A stretch of DNA of 64,000 nt from JAPLNB01 sp964451955. GTDB taxonomy: Bacteria > Planctomycetota > Phycisphaerae > Tepidisphaerales > Tepidisphaeraceae. The stretch lies in contig CAYVKG010000005.1 of the NCBI GenBank assembly GCA_964451955.1, positions 29,675 through 93,674 of the forward strand, read 5' to 3'. Below are positions 52,021 through 60,842 of this stretch, piece after piece (within the stretch, counting starts at the first letter, position 1; the number at the start of each line of letters is the position of its first letter). A program made the translations under genes and the position numbers. The notes beneath the pieces were generated by a model. That model did not search any database, was not told where the DNA came from, and was given only the letters and a program-made list of their open reading frames with translations.

Positions 52021-52866
52021 ATGGCAAGTGTGCGCATTCTCTGTCTGGGAGACATCGTCGGCCGGCCCGGGCGGCAGGTTGTGCATCAGAAGCTTCCGGG
52101 ACTGGTGCGAGAGAAGAGGGTGGATCTGGTGGTGGCCAACGCGGAGAACATCGCTGGGGGTTCGGGGATAACGACAAACCTGTTCAACAAGTTGAGGGCG
52201 TATGGGGTGGATGTCGTGACGTTGGGGGATCATCTGTATCGTCGGGCGGACATCATATCGACGATGCAGAATTCGGAGCGAATCGTCCGTCCAGCGAATC
52301 TTGCGAAGGGGGCGGCGGGCAGGGGGTACACGGTCGTTACGACAAATGGGGGGGTGATGATTGCGGTATTTTGCGTGCTTGGCCGGATTTTCATGAACAC
52401 GCCCAGCGATGATCCATTTGCGGCGGCGGACTCGGTGCTGGGACAACTGCCCGGCGGCGCAAAGTGCAGTGTCTGCGATGTTCACGCGGAGGCATCGAGC
52501 GAGAAGGTGGCACTGGGGCATTGGCTGGATGGGCGTTGCTCGGTCGTGTTTGGGACGCATACTCACGTGCCAACTGCCGACGCGAAGATCTTGGCGGGTG
52601 GGACGGCATTCATCAGCGATGTGGGCATGTGCGGCCCGTACGATTCAGTACTGGGGCGGCGCAAGGATCGTGTGCTGAAGCACATGACGACCGGGATGCC
52701 ATATCCATTCGAAGTGGCGACGGGTGACGTGCGGCTGTGCGGGTTGTTGGCCGAGGTGGATGCGGGGACGGGTCGGGCGGTTTCGGTTGAGCGGATCGAG
52801 GTTCTGGGTGGCAACGCGGATCAGGCGTACGACGCGGACGACGCGCGGAACGGCGGGGCGGATTAG
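52021..52866 (+). CDS. YmdB-family metallophosphoesterase (TIGR00282-like)
   Basis: 281 residues from ATG 52021. Metal-binding motifs in order: 'ILCLGDIVGRPGR' (Asp), 'DLVVANAENIAGGSG' (Glu, Asn), 'VVTLGDHLYRR' (His; the usual GNH here reads GDH), 'CDVHAEASSEK' (His) and 'VVFGTHTHVPTADAKI' (two His), with 'ISDVGMCGPYDSVLGR' at the C-terminal side. YmdB in Bacillus hydrolyses 2',3'-cyclic nucleotides and often lies near rny. Asp for Asn at the metal ligand may change metal preference. Confidence 0.85.
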   Translation: MASVRILCLGDIVGRPGRQVVHQKLPGLVREKRVDLVVANAENIAGGSGITTNLFNKLRAYGVDVVTLGDHLYRRADIISTMQNSERIVRPANLAKGAAGRGYTVVTTNGGVMIAVFCVLGRIFMNTPSDDPFAAADSVLGQLPGGAKCSVCDVHAEASSEKVALGHWLDGRCSVVFGTHTHVPTADAKILAGGTAFISDVGMCGPYDSVLGRRKDRVLKHMTTGMPYPFEVATGDVRLCGLLAEVDAGTGRAVSVERIEVLGGNADQAYDADDARNGGAD

Positions 52867-52935
52867 TTCAGGAACCGGCCGAATTCGCACGGGACTATGT
52901 GGTAGAGAGACACTTGGAAAGGTAGACTGGGAACC

Positions 52936-53409
52936 ATGAAGACAGAGAAAATCACGGTAAACAAAACAGCGGAGCAACCGGATGGCGTGGAGATTGATCT
53001 GGTGATGCCGGACGGCGCGATGGAGGAGAAACTGCTGGCGTTTATGCTGACGCTTTACCTGCGAGATCTGAAGCGGGACAAGCGGGTGAATTATGAATTG
53101 CCGGAGCGGTTTGTGGTGGATTACCGCGGCCAGGGGCGGTTTGTTGCGAGCGACGTGACGGGAGGGGCGACCTATTATGAGCCGCCAAAGCCCGTGTGCG
53201 TTGTGGGGCTCAGGTGGGCACAGGGGCGCTTTGACCTGATTCATGCCCCGCTGACGCCACCCGCACCGACTCAGAACCAGACGACGCCGGGATCGCCGGC
53301 CGCGGCTTCTGATGCCCCGTCGGGCGAGCCTTCGTCCAGCCCCGCACCGGCCCCGGAAGGGCAAGGGGAAAGCACTGCCACAAGCGGAGATGCCGCCGCC
53401 CAGGGGTGA
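52936..53409 (+). CDS. Uncharacterised protein with disordered Pro/Ser/Ala tail
   Basis: 157 residues, GGAACC before the ATG. The first ~105 residues are a globular alpha/beta region (VEIDLVMPDGAMEEKLLAFML, 'LYLRDLKRDKRVNYELPERFVV', 'CVVGLRWAQGRFDLIH'). The last ~50 residues are Pro/Ser/Ala/Gly/Gln-rich (TPPAPTQNQTTPGSPAAASD) and surely disordered. No family recognised. A textbook terminator follows, so it ends its own transcript. Confidence 0.7.
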   Translation: MKTEKITVNKTAEQPDGVEIDLVMPDGAMEEKLLAFMLTLYLRDLKRDKRVNYELPERFVVDYRGQGRFVASDVTGGATYYEPPKPVCVVGLRWAQGRFDLIHAPLTPPAPTQNQTTPGSPAAASDAPSGEPSSSPAPAPEGQGESTATSGDAAAQG

Positions 53410-53464
53410 GAATGCCCGCGCCGGTGTGACATGGCCCTTTGTTGCTGATTTGTTCCAGAAATTG

Positions 53465-53503
53465 ACCCCGGGGAATACGGTTCCCTGGGGTTCTTTGTTG
53501 TTT
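53465..53503 (+). terminator. Intrinsic terminator before lipA
   Basis: ACCCCGGGGAA pairs with TTCCCTGGGGT (11 bp, one GU) around a 5-nt loop, followed by TCTTTGTTGTTT. This is the clearest rho-independent terminator in the window. Confidence 0.85.
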
Positions 53504-53547
53504 GATTGCCGCGGAAGCAGGGGCTAGCATTGAGCGAGAGAGCGGAT

Positions 53548-54474
53548 ATGGCGATATCGTTGCAGCAGTATGACGGGGCAGAAGGGGAGCACGGCCAGGT
53601 TACCCGGGCCTTGGAGCGCAAGCCTTCTTGGCTCAAAATGAAGATGCCACATGGGCAGGAGTATTCGAAGTTGCTCGAGTTGGTGAATGGTCATCGGCTG
53701 CATACGGTGTGTCAGAGCGCGAAATGCCCCAATTTGGGCGAATGCTGGGGCGCGGGGACGGCGACGCTCATGATACTGGGGAATGTCTGCACGCGGTCGT
53801 GCGGGTTCTGCAATGTGGCAACGGGCAGACCGCCACAGTTGGATCTCGATGAGCCAAGGCGGGTGGGGGATGCGGTTCGGATCATGGGGCTGAAGTATGT
53901 GGTGATCACAAGCGTGAATCGGGACGAGTTGCCGGATGGCGGGGCGGGGGTCTGGGCAGAGACCATACGGGAGATTCGGGAACAGTCCCCGGGGACAGGC
54001 GTGGAGGTGTTGATTCCGGACTTCTGTGGCGATGAGAAGGCATTGGGGATGGTATTGGACGCGCGGCCGGATGTGCTGGCGCATAATCTGGAGACGGTGC
54101 CGCGGTTGTACAAGACAGTTCGGCCACAGGCGAAGTATGGCAGGTCCTTGGAGGTGCTCCGGCGGGCCAAGGAGAGGGGATTTGTCACGAAAACGGGGAT
54201 CATGTTGGGGCTGGGCGAAGAGGCGGGGGAGGTGGAGTCGGTGATGGATGATCTGGTCGGGATTTCATGTGACATCATGACCTTGGGTCAGTATCTGAGA
54301 CCGACGACGGAGCATTTGAAGGTGGAGAAGTGGGTGCAGCCGGAGGAGTTTGAGGGGTGGAAGAGGAAGGGTGAGCAGAAAGGGATCCGGCATGTGGAGG
54401 CGGGGCCGATGGTGAGGAGCAGCTACCATGCGGAACGAGCAGCGAAGAAGACAACGATCAACGATCAACGATGA
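53548..54474 (+). CDS. lipA: Lipoyl synthase LipA
   Basis: 308 residues from ATG 53548. Radical-SAM enzyme with both Fe-S clusters: auxiliary cluster 'CQSAKCPNLGEC' (C-x4-C-x5-C) and SAM cluster 'CTRSCGFC' (CxxxCxxC). Also 'YVVITSVNRDELPDGGA', 'PDVLAHNLETVPRLY', 'SGIMLGLGE'-like strand, 'LTLGQYLRPT' and the terminal 'VRSSYHAE' with the Ser ligand of the auxiliary cluster. It inserts sulfur at C6 and C8 of octanoyl groups on lipoyl domains. Probably has its own promoter, since a terminator precedes it. Confidence 0.96.
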   Translation: MAISLQQYDGAEGEHGQVTRALERKPSWLKMKMPHGQEYSKLLELVNGHRLHTVCQSAKCPNLGECWGAGTATLMILGNVCTRSCGFCNVATGRPPQLDLDEPRRVGDAVRIMGLKYVVITSVNRDELPDGGAGVWAETIREIREQSPGTGVEVLIPDFCGDEKALGMVLDARPDVLAHNLETVPRLYKTVRPQAKYGRSLEVLRRAKERGFVTKTGIMLGLGEEAGEVESVMDDLVGISCDIMTLGQYLRPTTEHLKVEKWVQPEEFEGWKRKGEQKGIRHVEAGPMVRSSYHAERAAKKTTINDQR

Positions 54475-54524
54475 ACCAGACCGGGGAGCGGTTACTTTCC
54501 CGCTTGGCGCGGTAGGATGGGGGG

Positions 54525-57500
54525 ATGAAAACGATCCTTGGAATCTTCGTGGTGGGTGTGATGGTGGGTCTGGCCGGCGCGGAAGAGAGGCGGATCTCGA
54601 TGGCGGGGGAGTGGGGCGTTCGCCTGGATGAGAAGAAGGTGGGGGTGGAAAAGAAGTGGTTCGCGCAAAAAATCGAGGGAAAGATCCGGCTGCCGGGGTC
54701 GACGGATGAGGCGGGGCTGGGTGAGAAGAATACCAAGCCGGCGAACTTCGACGGACTGAGCCGGGTTTGGGTGTGGGTGGGACCGGCCTGGTATCAGCGG
54801 GAAGTGGAGATATCGCCGGAGTGGTCGGGAAAGCGGGTGACGCTGTTTCTGGAACGGTGCCACTGGGAGAGCCGGGTGTGGGTGGATGAGAAGGAAGTGG
54901 GGATGCGGGATAGCTTGTGCGTTGCGCACGAATATGACTTGAGCGGGGTGATGACGCCGGGAAAGCATCGGTTGACGGTGAGGGTGGATAATTCGCACAA
55001 ATACAACATGGGGCCCGACGCCCATTCGACGTCGGAGCAAACGCAGACGAACTGGAACGGAATCGTGGGGAAGATCGAGCTACGCGCGACGGATCCAGTG
55101 TGGATCGAGAGTATGCGGGTGTATCCGAATCTGGAGAAGAAGACGGCCAAGGTGAAGGTCGTGATTGGGAATGCGACCGGGAAGAAGGTGGATGGCACAT
55201 GGGCGTTCAATGTACATCGGCGGGGAAGCACCAATCTGGTGCAGATGATGCCGCTGAAGTTCGAAGGGGCGGAGGGGGAACGCGTGTTGCAGGAGTGGGA
55301 ATTGGCAGTAGGGGCGGACATGAGGCTGTGGGATGAGTTCTCGCCTGAAATCTATGATGTGGAGGCGGAGCTGAAAGCCAAGGCGGGGGAGGCGGCGTAT
55401 TCAGATGCAACGGAGACGTCGTTTGGCATGAGAACGCTGGCGGTTCAGGGGCGACAGTTTGCGGTGAATGGGAAGCCGGTCTTCCTGCGCGGAACGTTGG
55501 ACTGCTGCATCTACCCGCTGACCGGATATGCGCCGATGGATGTGGAGGCCTGGCGGAAGGTATTTCAGGTGGTCAAGGCATACGGCCTGAACCACGTCAG
55601 ATATCACTCGTGGTGTCCGCCAGAGGCGGCGTTCGAGGCGGCCGACGAGGCGGGGATTCTGCTGCATGTGGAGGCGCCACAATGGGCGTTCGATGTCGGG
55701 AAGGACGCGAAAAGGGACGCGTTTATTGAGGAGGAAGTGCGGCGAATATTGGATGTGTACGGGAATCACCCGTCGTTCGGGATGCTCTGCATGGGGAATG
55801 AGTTGAGTGGGGATCTGGCATTTCTGTCGAAACTGGTGAAATTCGGGCAGCAGCATGATCCGAGGCATCTGTATACGTCCTCGACGGGGTGGTCGTTTGT
55901 CCCGGAGAATGACTACACGGTGGCGATGGTGAGAGGGGTGAAGGGGCCGGGGACGGAGCATGATTTCCGGACGGAGGATGCGAAACTGAGGTCGCCGGTG
56001 GTGTCGCACGAGATTGCACAATGGACGGTCTATCCGAACCTCGAGGAAATTCGGAAATACACCGGAGTGACGCGGGCGAGGAATTTCGAATTGGTGCGGG
56101 AAGATCTGCGGAAGAAGGGGATGTTGGATCAAGCGGGGGACTTCTTGATGGCATCAGGGAAACTCTCTGTCCTGTTGTACAAGGAGGAGATGGAGGTCTT
56201 GCTGCGGACGCCAAAGCATGGGGGGTTTCAGTTGTTGGACTTGCACGATTTTCCGGGTCAGGGCACCGCGCTGGTGGGGGCGCTTGATGCGTTCTGGGAG
56301 AGCAAGGGGCTGGTCAGGCCGGAGGAATGGCGGCGGTTCTGCTCGGCAAATGTGCCAGTCGTGCGGATGAAAAAGCGGGTGTGGACGACGGACGAGATAT
56401 TCTCGGCAACGGCGGAGATCGCGTATTACGGCGGGAAGACGATGGAGGATGCGGTGGGGGTCTGGACCGTTACGGATCAGGGCGGAAAGCAAGTGGCGGG
56501 AGGCGAATTGCCAGGGACGATGCTGACTCCGGGGGATCTGTATCTTCTTGGGGTGATGCAGACGCCGCTGTCGAAGGTCGCGGCACCGGGGAAGTTGATG
56601 GTGAGACTGGGGATCAAGGGAACGGAGATTGAGAATTCGTGGGAGATCTGGGTGTACCCGGCAAGCAACGACGTTCCAACGCCGCCGGGGGTGGTGCTGA
56701 CGAGCAAATGGGAGGATGCGAAGGCGGCGCTGGCGGCGGAGAAGCGCGTGCTGTTGCTGGCATCCCCGAAGGAACTGTCGGGGGCGATTCCGGGCAGTTT
56801 CCTGCCGGTGTTCTGGAGCCCGATCTGGTTCAAGGGCGGCGCGGGGACCATGAGCATTCTGTGTGATCCGAAGCATCCGGCCTTGAAGGCGTTTCCGACG
56901 GAGATGCACACGAACTGGCAATGGTGGGACCTCCTGAAACGGTCTAAGACAATGGTCCTGGACGAGATGCCGGCGGGAATGAGGCCCGTCGTGCAGATGG
57001 TCGACAATTTCAGCCGAAACCACCGACTTGGGAACATCTTTGAGGCCAAGGTCGGAACCGGAAAGTTGTTGGTGTGCTCCATCGACTTGCGGAGCGACCT
57101 GCAGAATCGGCCGGAAGCGAGGCAGTTGTTGCGGAGTCTGCTGGGGTATGTGGGGACGGAGGAGTTCTCCCCGAAGCAAGATATCACGATTGGCGCGCTG
57201 GAGAGGATGTTCGCGGGGTCGGCGATCGCGAAGTTGATTGCCAAGCCGGGGAATGTGGAGGGAGCGATGTTGCGAGTGAAGGCGGCGGCCAAACTGGTGG
57301 AGTTGCGGAAGTCGGAGCCGTGGAAAAAGGAGGCGGATTTGCTGATGTCGCGGGCTGCGGGGTTTGATTATGCGGTGCGCGGTGGGACCTGGAAGGACGA
57401 GGTGGGGTCCACGTGGCACTCAGGGGACAATCTGGAGGTCACGATCACGTTGCCGAAGAGTTTCGCGGGGAAGGTCTACGTGCACTTGCATGATTGGAAC

Positions 57501-57689
57501 AACCAGGGGCGCGTGGCGGAGATTCGATTTGCGGGGAAGGAACTCGGTACGCTGGATGAATATGCGGGCGAAGGGGTTTGGTTGGGGTTGCCGCTGACGG
57601 CAAAGGACACCGCGGATGGGAAGGTGGTGTTGTCGGTGCGGCCAACACGGGCGAATGCGCATGTGGATGAGATCATCGTGGTGAAGTAG
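54525..57689 (+). CDS. Secreted GH2-family glycoside hydrolase
   Basis: 1054 residues; signal peptide at 1-18 (ILGIFVVGVMVGLAGAEE). GH2 layout: N-terminal sugar-binding sandwich (SMAGEWGVRLDE, 'VWVGPAWYQREVEI', 'LFLERCHWESRVWVDEKEVG'), immunoglobulin-like domain (~190-310), then a TIM barrel with 'FGMRTLAVQGRQFAVNGKPVFLRG', 'LNHVRYHSWCPPEAAFEAADE' and 'GMLCMGNELSG' (acid/base Glu after Asn). 'SPVVSHEIAQW' carries the likely nucleophile. About 450 further residues form beta domains, ending in a small lectin-like module. It may act on beta-galactosides, beta-mannosides or arabinosides; not resolvable. Confidence 0.9.
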   Translation: MKTILGIFVVGVMVGLAGAEERRISMAGEWGVRLDEKKVGVEKKWFAQKIEGKIRLPGSTDEAGLGEKNTKPANFDGLSRVWVWVGPAWYQREVEISPEWSGKRVTLFLERCHWESRVWVDEKEVGMRDSLCVAHEYDLSGVMTPGKHRLTVRVDNSHKYNMGPDAHSTSEQTQTNWNGIVGKIELRATDPVWIESMRVYPNLEKKTAKVKVVIGNATGKKVDGTWAFNVHRRGSTNLVQMMPLKFEGAEGERVLQEWELAVGADMRLWDEFSPEIYDVEAELKAKAGEAAYSDATETSFGMRTLAVQGRQFAVNGKPVFLRGTLDCCIYPLTGYAPMDVEAWRKVFQVVKAYGLNHVRYHSWCPPEAAFEAADEAGILLHVEAPQWAFDVGKDAKRDAFIEEEVRRILDVYGNHPSFGMLCMGNELSGDLAFLSKLVKFGQQHDPRHLYTSSTGWSFVPENDYTVAMVRGVKGPGTEHDFRTEDAKLRSPVVSHEIAQWTVYPNLEEIRKYTGVTRARNFELVREDLRKKGMLDQAGDFLMASGKLSVLLYKEEMEVLLRTPKHGGFQLLDLHDFPGQGTALVGALDAFWESKGLVRPEEWRRFCSANVPVVRMKKRVWTTDEIFSATAEIAYYGGKTMEDAVGVWTVTDQGGKQVAGGELPGTMLTPGDLYLLGVMQTPLSKVAAPGKLMVRLGIKGTEIENSWEIWVYPASNDVPTPPGVVLTSKWEDAKAALAAEKRVLLLASPKELSGAIPGSFLPVFWSPIWFKGGAGTMSILCDPKHPALKAFPTEMHTNWQWWDLLKRSKTMVLDEMPAGMRPVVQMVDNFSRNHRLGNIFEAKVGTGKLLVCSIDLRSDLQNRPEARQLLRSLLGYVGTEEFSPKQDITIGALERMFAGSAIAKLIAKPGNVEGAMLRVKAAAKLVELRKSEPWKKEADLLMSRAAGFDYAVRGGTWKDEVGSTWHSGDNLEVTITLPKSFAGKVYVHLHDWNNQGRVAEIRFAGKELGTLDEYAGEGVWLGLPLTAKDTADGKVVLSVRPTRANAHVDEIIVVK

Positions 57690-57719
57690 CAGAAAGCAGA
57701 GCGTGGGAGCGAAGCAGAA

Positions 57720-57748
57720 GCCCCTCTTGCGGATTCCGCAAGAGGGGC
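57720..57748. terminator. Bidirectional hairpin terminator between GH2 and PEP-CTERM genes
   Basis: A perfect 13-bp inverted repeat (GCCCCTCTTGCGG / CCGCAAGAGGGGC) with a 3-nt loop lies between the two convergent genes, 31 and 33 bases from their stop codons. No T-run follows on the plus strand. Confidence 0.7.
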
Positions 57749-57780
57749 GAGATTCTGATTTGATGGGGAGGTGTCTTGGG

Positions 57781-58356
57781 CTATTTGCGGATCGCCCGGC
57801 GAGCGAAGGCGAAGCCGGCCAGCGCGAGCCCGCCCCAGATCGAAGCGGGGAGGGGAACGGCGGTGGCGCCGAAGAGCTGTATTTCGGAAACGGAATAGCA
57901 GTTGTCGCCTTGCTCTTGCGTGAAGCGGACCTTATCGGTGGTGACCGGTGTGAGGGCTTGGATGGTGCCGACGCCTGGGCGTGTGAGCATGCCCCAGCCG
58001 TAGGCATTGTAATTGGGGACGTTCCAGAGGGTTTTCCAGGTCGAGTCGGAGTTGTCGAAGTAATCGAGGCGGTAGCTGTCGTTGTCATCGCATTGGACGG
58101 TGGCGCCGTGGATGGTGAAGGCTTGGCCAAAGGCGATTTCGAGCGTTGCCGATCCATGCCACCAGGCGGTGCCGGTCTGCCACTGGGTCTGTTCTGGTAA
58201 GAAGATGCCGTCGGTGACGGTGGCGGGGTTGCCGTTTACGGTCCCAAAGACCACAGAGACGGGCTTGTCTTTGGCGATGTTGACTGAATCGGCGACGGCA
58301 CTGGAAGTGACCAGAGCGATGCCAGCCAGGGCGAAGAACGAGATTAGCTTGTGCAT
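57781..58356 (-). CDS. PEP-CTERM (VPLPA variant) sorted protein with discoidin-like domain
   Basis: 191 residues from ATG 58356 (GGAG nine bases upstream). Signal peptide (LISFFALAGIALVTSSAVA). The central ~130 residues resemble an F5/8 type C (discoidin) domain (NIAKDKPVSVVFG, 'ATVTDGIFLPE', 'LEIAFGQAFTIHGATVQCDDND', 'VRFTQEQGDNCYSVSEIQLFG'). The C-terminus is 'AVPLPASIWGGLALAGFAF' then basic residues, the VPLPA-CTERM sorting signal cut by an exosortase. Probably an extracellular carbohydrate-binding protein. The exosortase gene is not in the window. Confidence 0.88.
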   Translation of the reverse strand: MHKLISFFALAGIALVTSSAVADSVNIAKDKPVSVVFGTVNGNPATVTDGIFLPEQTQWQTGTAWWHGSATLEIAFGQAFTIHGATVQCDDNDSYRLDYFDNSDSTWKTLWNVPNYNAYGWGMLTRPGVGTIQALTPVTTDKVRFTQEQGDNCYSVSEIQLFGATAVPLPASIWGGLALAGFAFARRAIRK

Positions 58357-58385
58357 GTCTATTTCTCCAGGTTGAACGTACAGAA

Positions 58386-58415
58386 CCTTGCCCCACGAAG
58401 GTGGCGGCGGCAAGG
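58386..58415 (-). promoter_or_regulatory. Hairpin in the leader of the PEP-CTERM gene
   Basis: CCTTGCC pairs with GGCAAGG, and within it CCAC pairs with GTGG around a 4-nt loop, leaving a 4-nt bulge. It lies ~30-60 bases upstream of ATG 58356 and could act in the mRNA leader. Confidence 0.35.
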
Positions 58416-58580
58416 GGATTGAGTGGGCAAGAGGAGGCTCATAACATTGCTTGGCGAGGTTATCGGGCAGGCCAATATGAAAAAGGGGTAGATGTATGAC
58501 TTGTGATGAAAGGGATGCGTCTGGTCGTCGGCATGGGTGGCACCTGCCTGCCTTCTCAGTGGGTGGTCGGAGTGACCGAG

Positions 58581-59321
58581 TCACTTAGTTTCGGAGGCAA
58601 GGCGGCCGTCCTTCAGGAGGAGGACGCGGTCGGCTTCAGTGGCCAGGGTGCGGTCGTGGGTGACCATTAGGATGGTCTGACCGTGGTCCTGGTGGAGTTT
58701 CTCAAGAACGTCCATGATCTGGCGACCCGTCTCGGCGTCGAGGTTGCCGGTAGGCTCGTCGGCGAAAAGGACTTTCGGGTTGTTCATGAGCGCGCGAGCT
58801 ATGGCGACGCGTTGTCGTTCGCCGCCTGAGAGCTGATTGGGGCGGTGCTTGAGGCGGTGTGAGAGACCGAGCTGTTGGAGGACGGCTGCGGCGCGTTCGC
58901 GAAGGGCGGCGCGTTGGGTGTGAAAAGCCAGCCAGGAAAGCTCGATCATGGGTGGCAGGAGCGTGTTCTCAAGGACACTGAGTTCGGGGAGCAGATGATA
59001 GAACTGGAATACGAAACCAAAATGGCGGTTGCGAAGCCGGGATCGCTGGGACGCAGACATGGAGGAGAAGTCTTGGCCTTGATATTCGATGGAGCCGGCG
59101 TCGGCGATATCGAGTGCGCCGAGAAGGTGCATGAGGGTGGATTTCCCCGAGCCGGAGCGGCCTTCGATGGCGAGGAATTCCCCGGGTCGGACTGCGAGGT
59201 CGATGTGTTTGAGGATCTCGATGCGGCTATCGCCCATGTGGAACGACTTGCGGATGCCCGAGGCGCGGAGGATTGCCCGGGTGGTGGGGGCGGCAGTTGT
59301 TGCGGGGGTGTGGGGCGTCAT
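58581..59321 (-). CDS. lolD: ABC transporter ATPase, LolD-like
   Basis: 246 residues. Walker A 'EGRSGSGKSTLMHLLG', signature 'LSGGERQRVAIARALMNNPKV', Walker B 'VLFADEPTGNLDAETG', H-loop 'LMVTHDRTLATEADR'. N-terminal 'GIRKSFHMGDSRIEILKHIDL' is typical of the LolD/MacB subgroup. With the permease encoded 39 nt upstream it should form an envelope transporter, probably for release of lipoproteins from the inner membrane. Confidence 0.9.
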   Translation of the reverse strand: MTPHTPATTAAPTTRAILRASGIRKSFHMGDSRIEILKHIDLAVRPGEFLAIEGRSGSGKSTLMHLLGALDIADAGSIEYQGQDFSSMSASQRSRLRNRHFGFVFQFYHLLPELSVLENTLLPPMIELSWLAFHTQRAALRERAAAVLQQLGLSHRLKHRPNQLSGGERQRVAIARALMNNPKVLFADEPTGNLDAETGRQIMDVLEKLHQDHGQTILMVTHDRTLATEADRVLLLKDGRLASETK

Positions 59322-59360
59322 GGGTAATGTCTACGGCACCGATTGCCACTTGAGCATGAC

Positions 59361-60743
59361 TCATTCCCAGCGGAGGGCCTCTATGGGGTGCATTCGGGCG
59401 GCGCGGACTGCGGGCAGCAGGGCACCCAGGATGGAGGAGACGATGGCGATGACGACGATGATCGCGACTTCTTTGGGATTCATCGTGTTGGGGATGGAGT
59501 CGAAGAGGTAGACCTCGGGGTTCCAGATTTCAATACCCATGGCATTTCCAAGCCAGGCGTGGAGCTGGTTGATGTATCGGATGATAAGCCAGCCGACAAG
59601 CAGACCGAGGGAGCCGCCGACGATGCCGATGGCCATGCCATAGCCGAGGAAGATGCCTGCGACGCCGGAGGCAGTAGCGCCGACGGACTTGATGATGCCA
59701 ATGTCGCGGGTTTTCTCGACGACGATCATGTAGAAGATGCAGAAGATAAGAAAGATCGCGACGACGGAGATGATGCCGAAGAGGAAGGTGACGAGGACTT
59801 TCTCTTTTTCAACCGCACCGAGGAAAGTGGCGTGGGTTTCCTCCCAAGTTTTGACGGTGTAGGGGTAGCGGGGATCGTAGCCGTGGGCGGCGGTGACGGC
59901 GTCCACGATCTCGCGGATCTTCCCCTTGGCGGCGGCGAGGTTGGCACCGGGCTTGAGGGCGATCTGAATGTCGCTGGCGCGGGCCGGGTCGTTCTCGCGC
60001 GCATCCATTTGGAGGTCCTGTTGGAGAGCCTCGAAGGAGACATAGACCGTGTTGGAGTCGTAGATATGGACCTTGGTTCGGCTGTCATCAACGATCCAGA
60101 AGAACCGCATGGTCTTGTCGGTCAGGTCGGGTGTGGCCTTGTCGGGGGAGAGGGGCATGACGGTGAGAACGACGTAGGCGTTGAAGATCACGTCGGTGTC
60201 GCGGATGACCTGCCCGTCCCGGTTCTTGCGGAGGCCAATGACGCCGTCGCCGACAATCATGCCGTCCCAGGTCTTGGGGTCCTTGCCGCGAGAGGAGAAG
60301 CCCGTAGGTGTGAGGTACTCGCGGTTGGGTATCAGGCCGAAGGAGAGATGCTTGGCATCCTTCATGCGGAAGAGGGAGCTGGTGAACCCATTGACTTGGG
60401 AGATGTTGGGCGGATAGCCGACGACGGAGACGCCGGAGCGGATCTGGTTGTTGATGTTGACCAGGCCGAAAGCGCGGATGACCGGGGCGGCGGCTTTGAC
60501 TTCCGGAAGGGTCTCGATGCGGCGGATCATCTCCTGGTAGTGGGGGAATCCGAGCATGGATCGGCCCTGAACGATGACGTCACCGGAGATGTTGTGGAAA
60601 GACTCGCGAAACATTCGCAGCCAACCGCCCATGACGGAGATGACAACGATGACCATCGTCGTGCAGAGCATCACGGCAATGAGGGAAACCCAGGCGATGC
60701 GGCGTTTGCGGAGGTACTTGAGGATGAGCAGAAGCTTATACAT
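59361..60743 (-). CDS. ABC transporter permease, LolC/LolE-like
   Basis: 460 residues. N-terminal helix (IAWVSLIAVMLCTTMVIVVISVMGGW), a ~240-residue periplasmic MacB-PCD domain ('GDVIVQGRSMLGFPHYQEMIRRI', 'SVVGYPPNISQVNGF'), and three C-terminal helices with the FtsX signature ('FCIFYMIVVEKTRDIGIIKSVGAT', 'GALLPAVRAARMHPIEALRWE'). The fold and the neighbouring LolD-like ATPase point to a LolCE-type lipoprotein transporter; a single permease gene suggests a homodimer. It could also be a general MacB-like exporter. Confidence 0.88.
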   Translation of the reverse strand: MYKLLLILKYLRKRRIAWVSLIAVMLCTTMVIVVISVMGGWLRMFRESFHNISGDVIVQGRSMLGFPHYQEMIRRIETLPEVKAAAPVIRAFGLVNINNQIRSGVSVVGYPPNISQVNGFTSSLFRMKDAKHLSFGLIPNREYLTPTGFSSRGKDPKTWDGMIVGDGVIGLRKNRDGQVIRDTDVIFNAYVVLTVMPLSPDKATPDLTDKTMRFFWIVDDSRTKVHIYDSNTVYVSFEALQQDLQMDARENDPARASDIQIALKPGANLAAAKGKIREIVDAVTAAHGYDPRYPYTVKTWEETHATFLGAVEKEKVLVTFLFGIISVVAIFLIFCIFYMIVVEKTRDIGIIKSVGATASGVAGIFLGYGMAIGIVGGSLGLLVGWLIIRYINQLHAWLGNAMGIEIWNPEVYLFDSIPNTMNPKEVAIIVVIAIVSSILGALLPAVRAARMHPIEALRWE

Positions 60744-60842
60744 TTCGCTCGTAGTCGGTGGTCAGTCGTCCGTGGTCCCTTGTGAGCGGTTCTTGGTCCG
60801 CTGCAAACGGCGAGCAACGGATGGAGGACAACTAACGGTCCC

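Noticed and set aside
59343..60785. 480-residue open frame on the plus strand
   Set aside because: Antisense shadow of the LolC/E-like permease, very rich in Asp and Gly.
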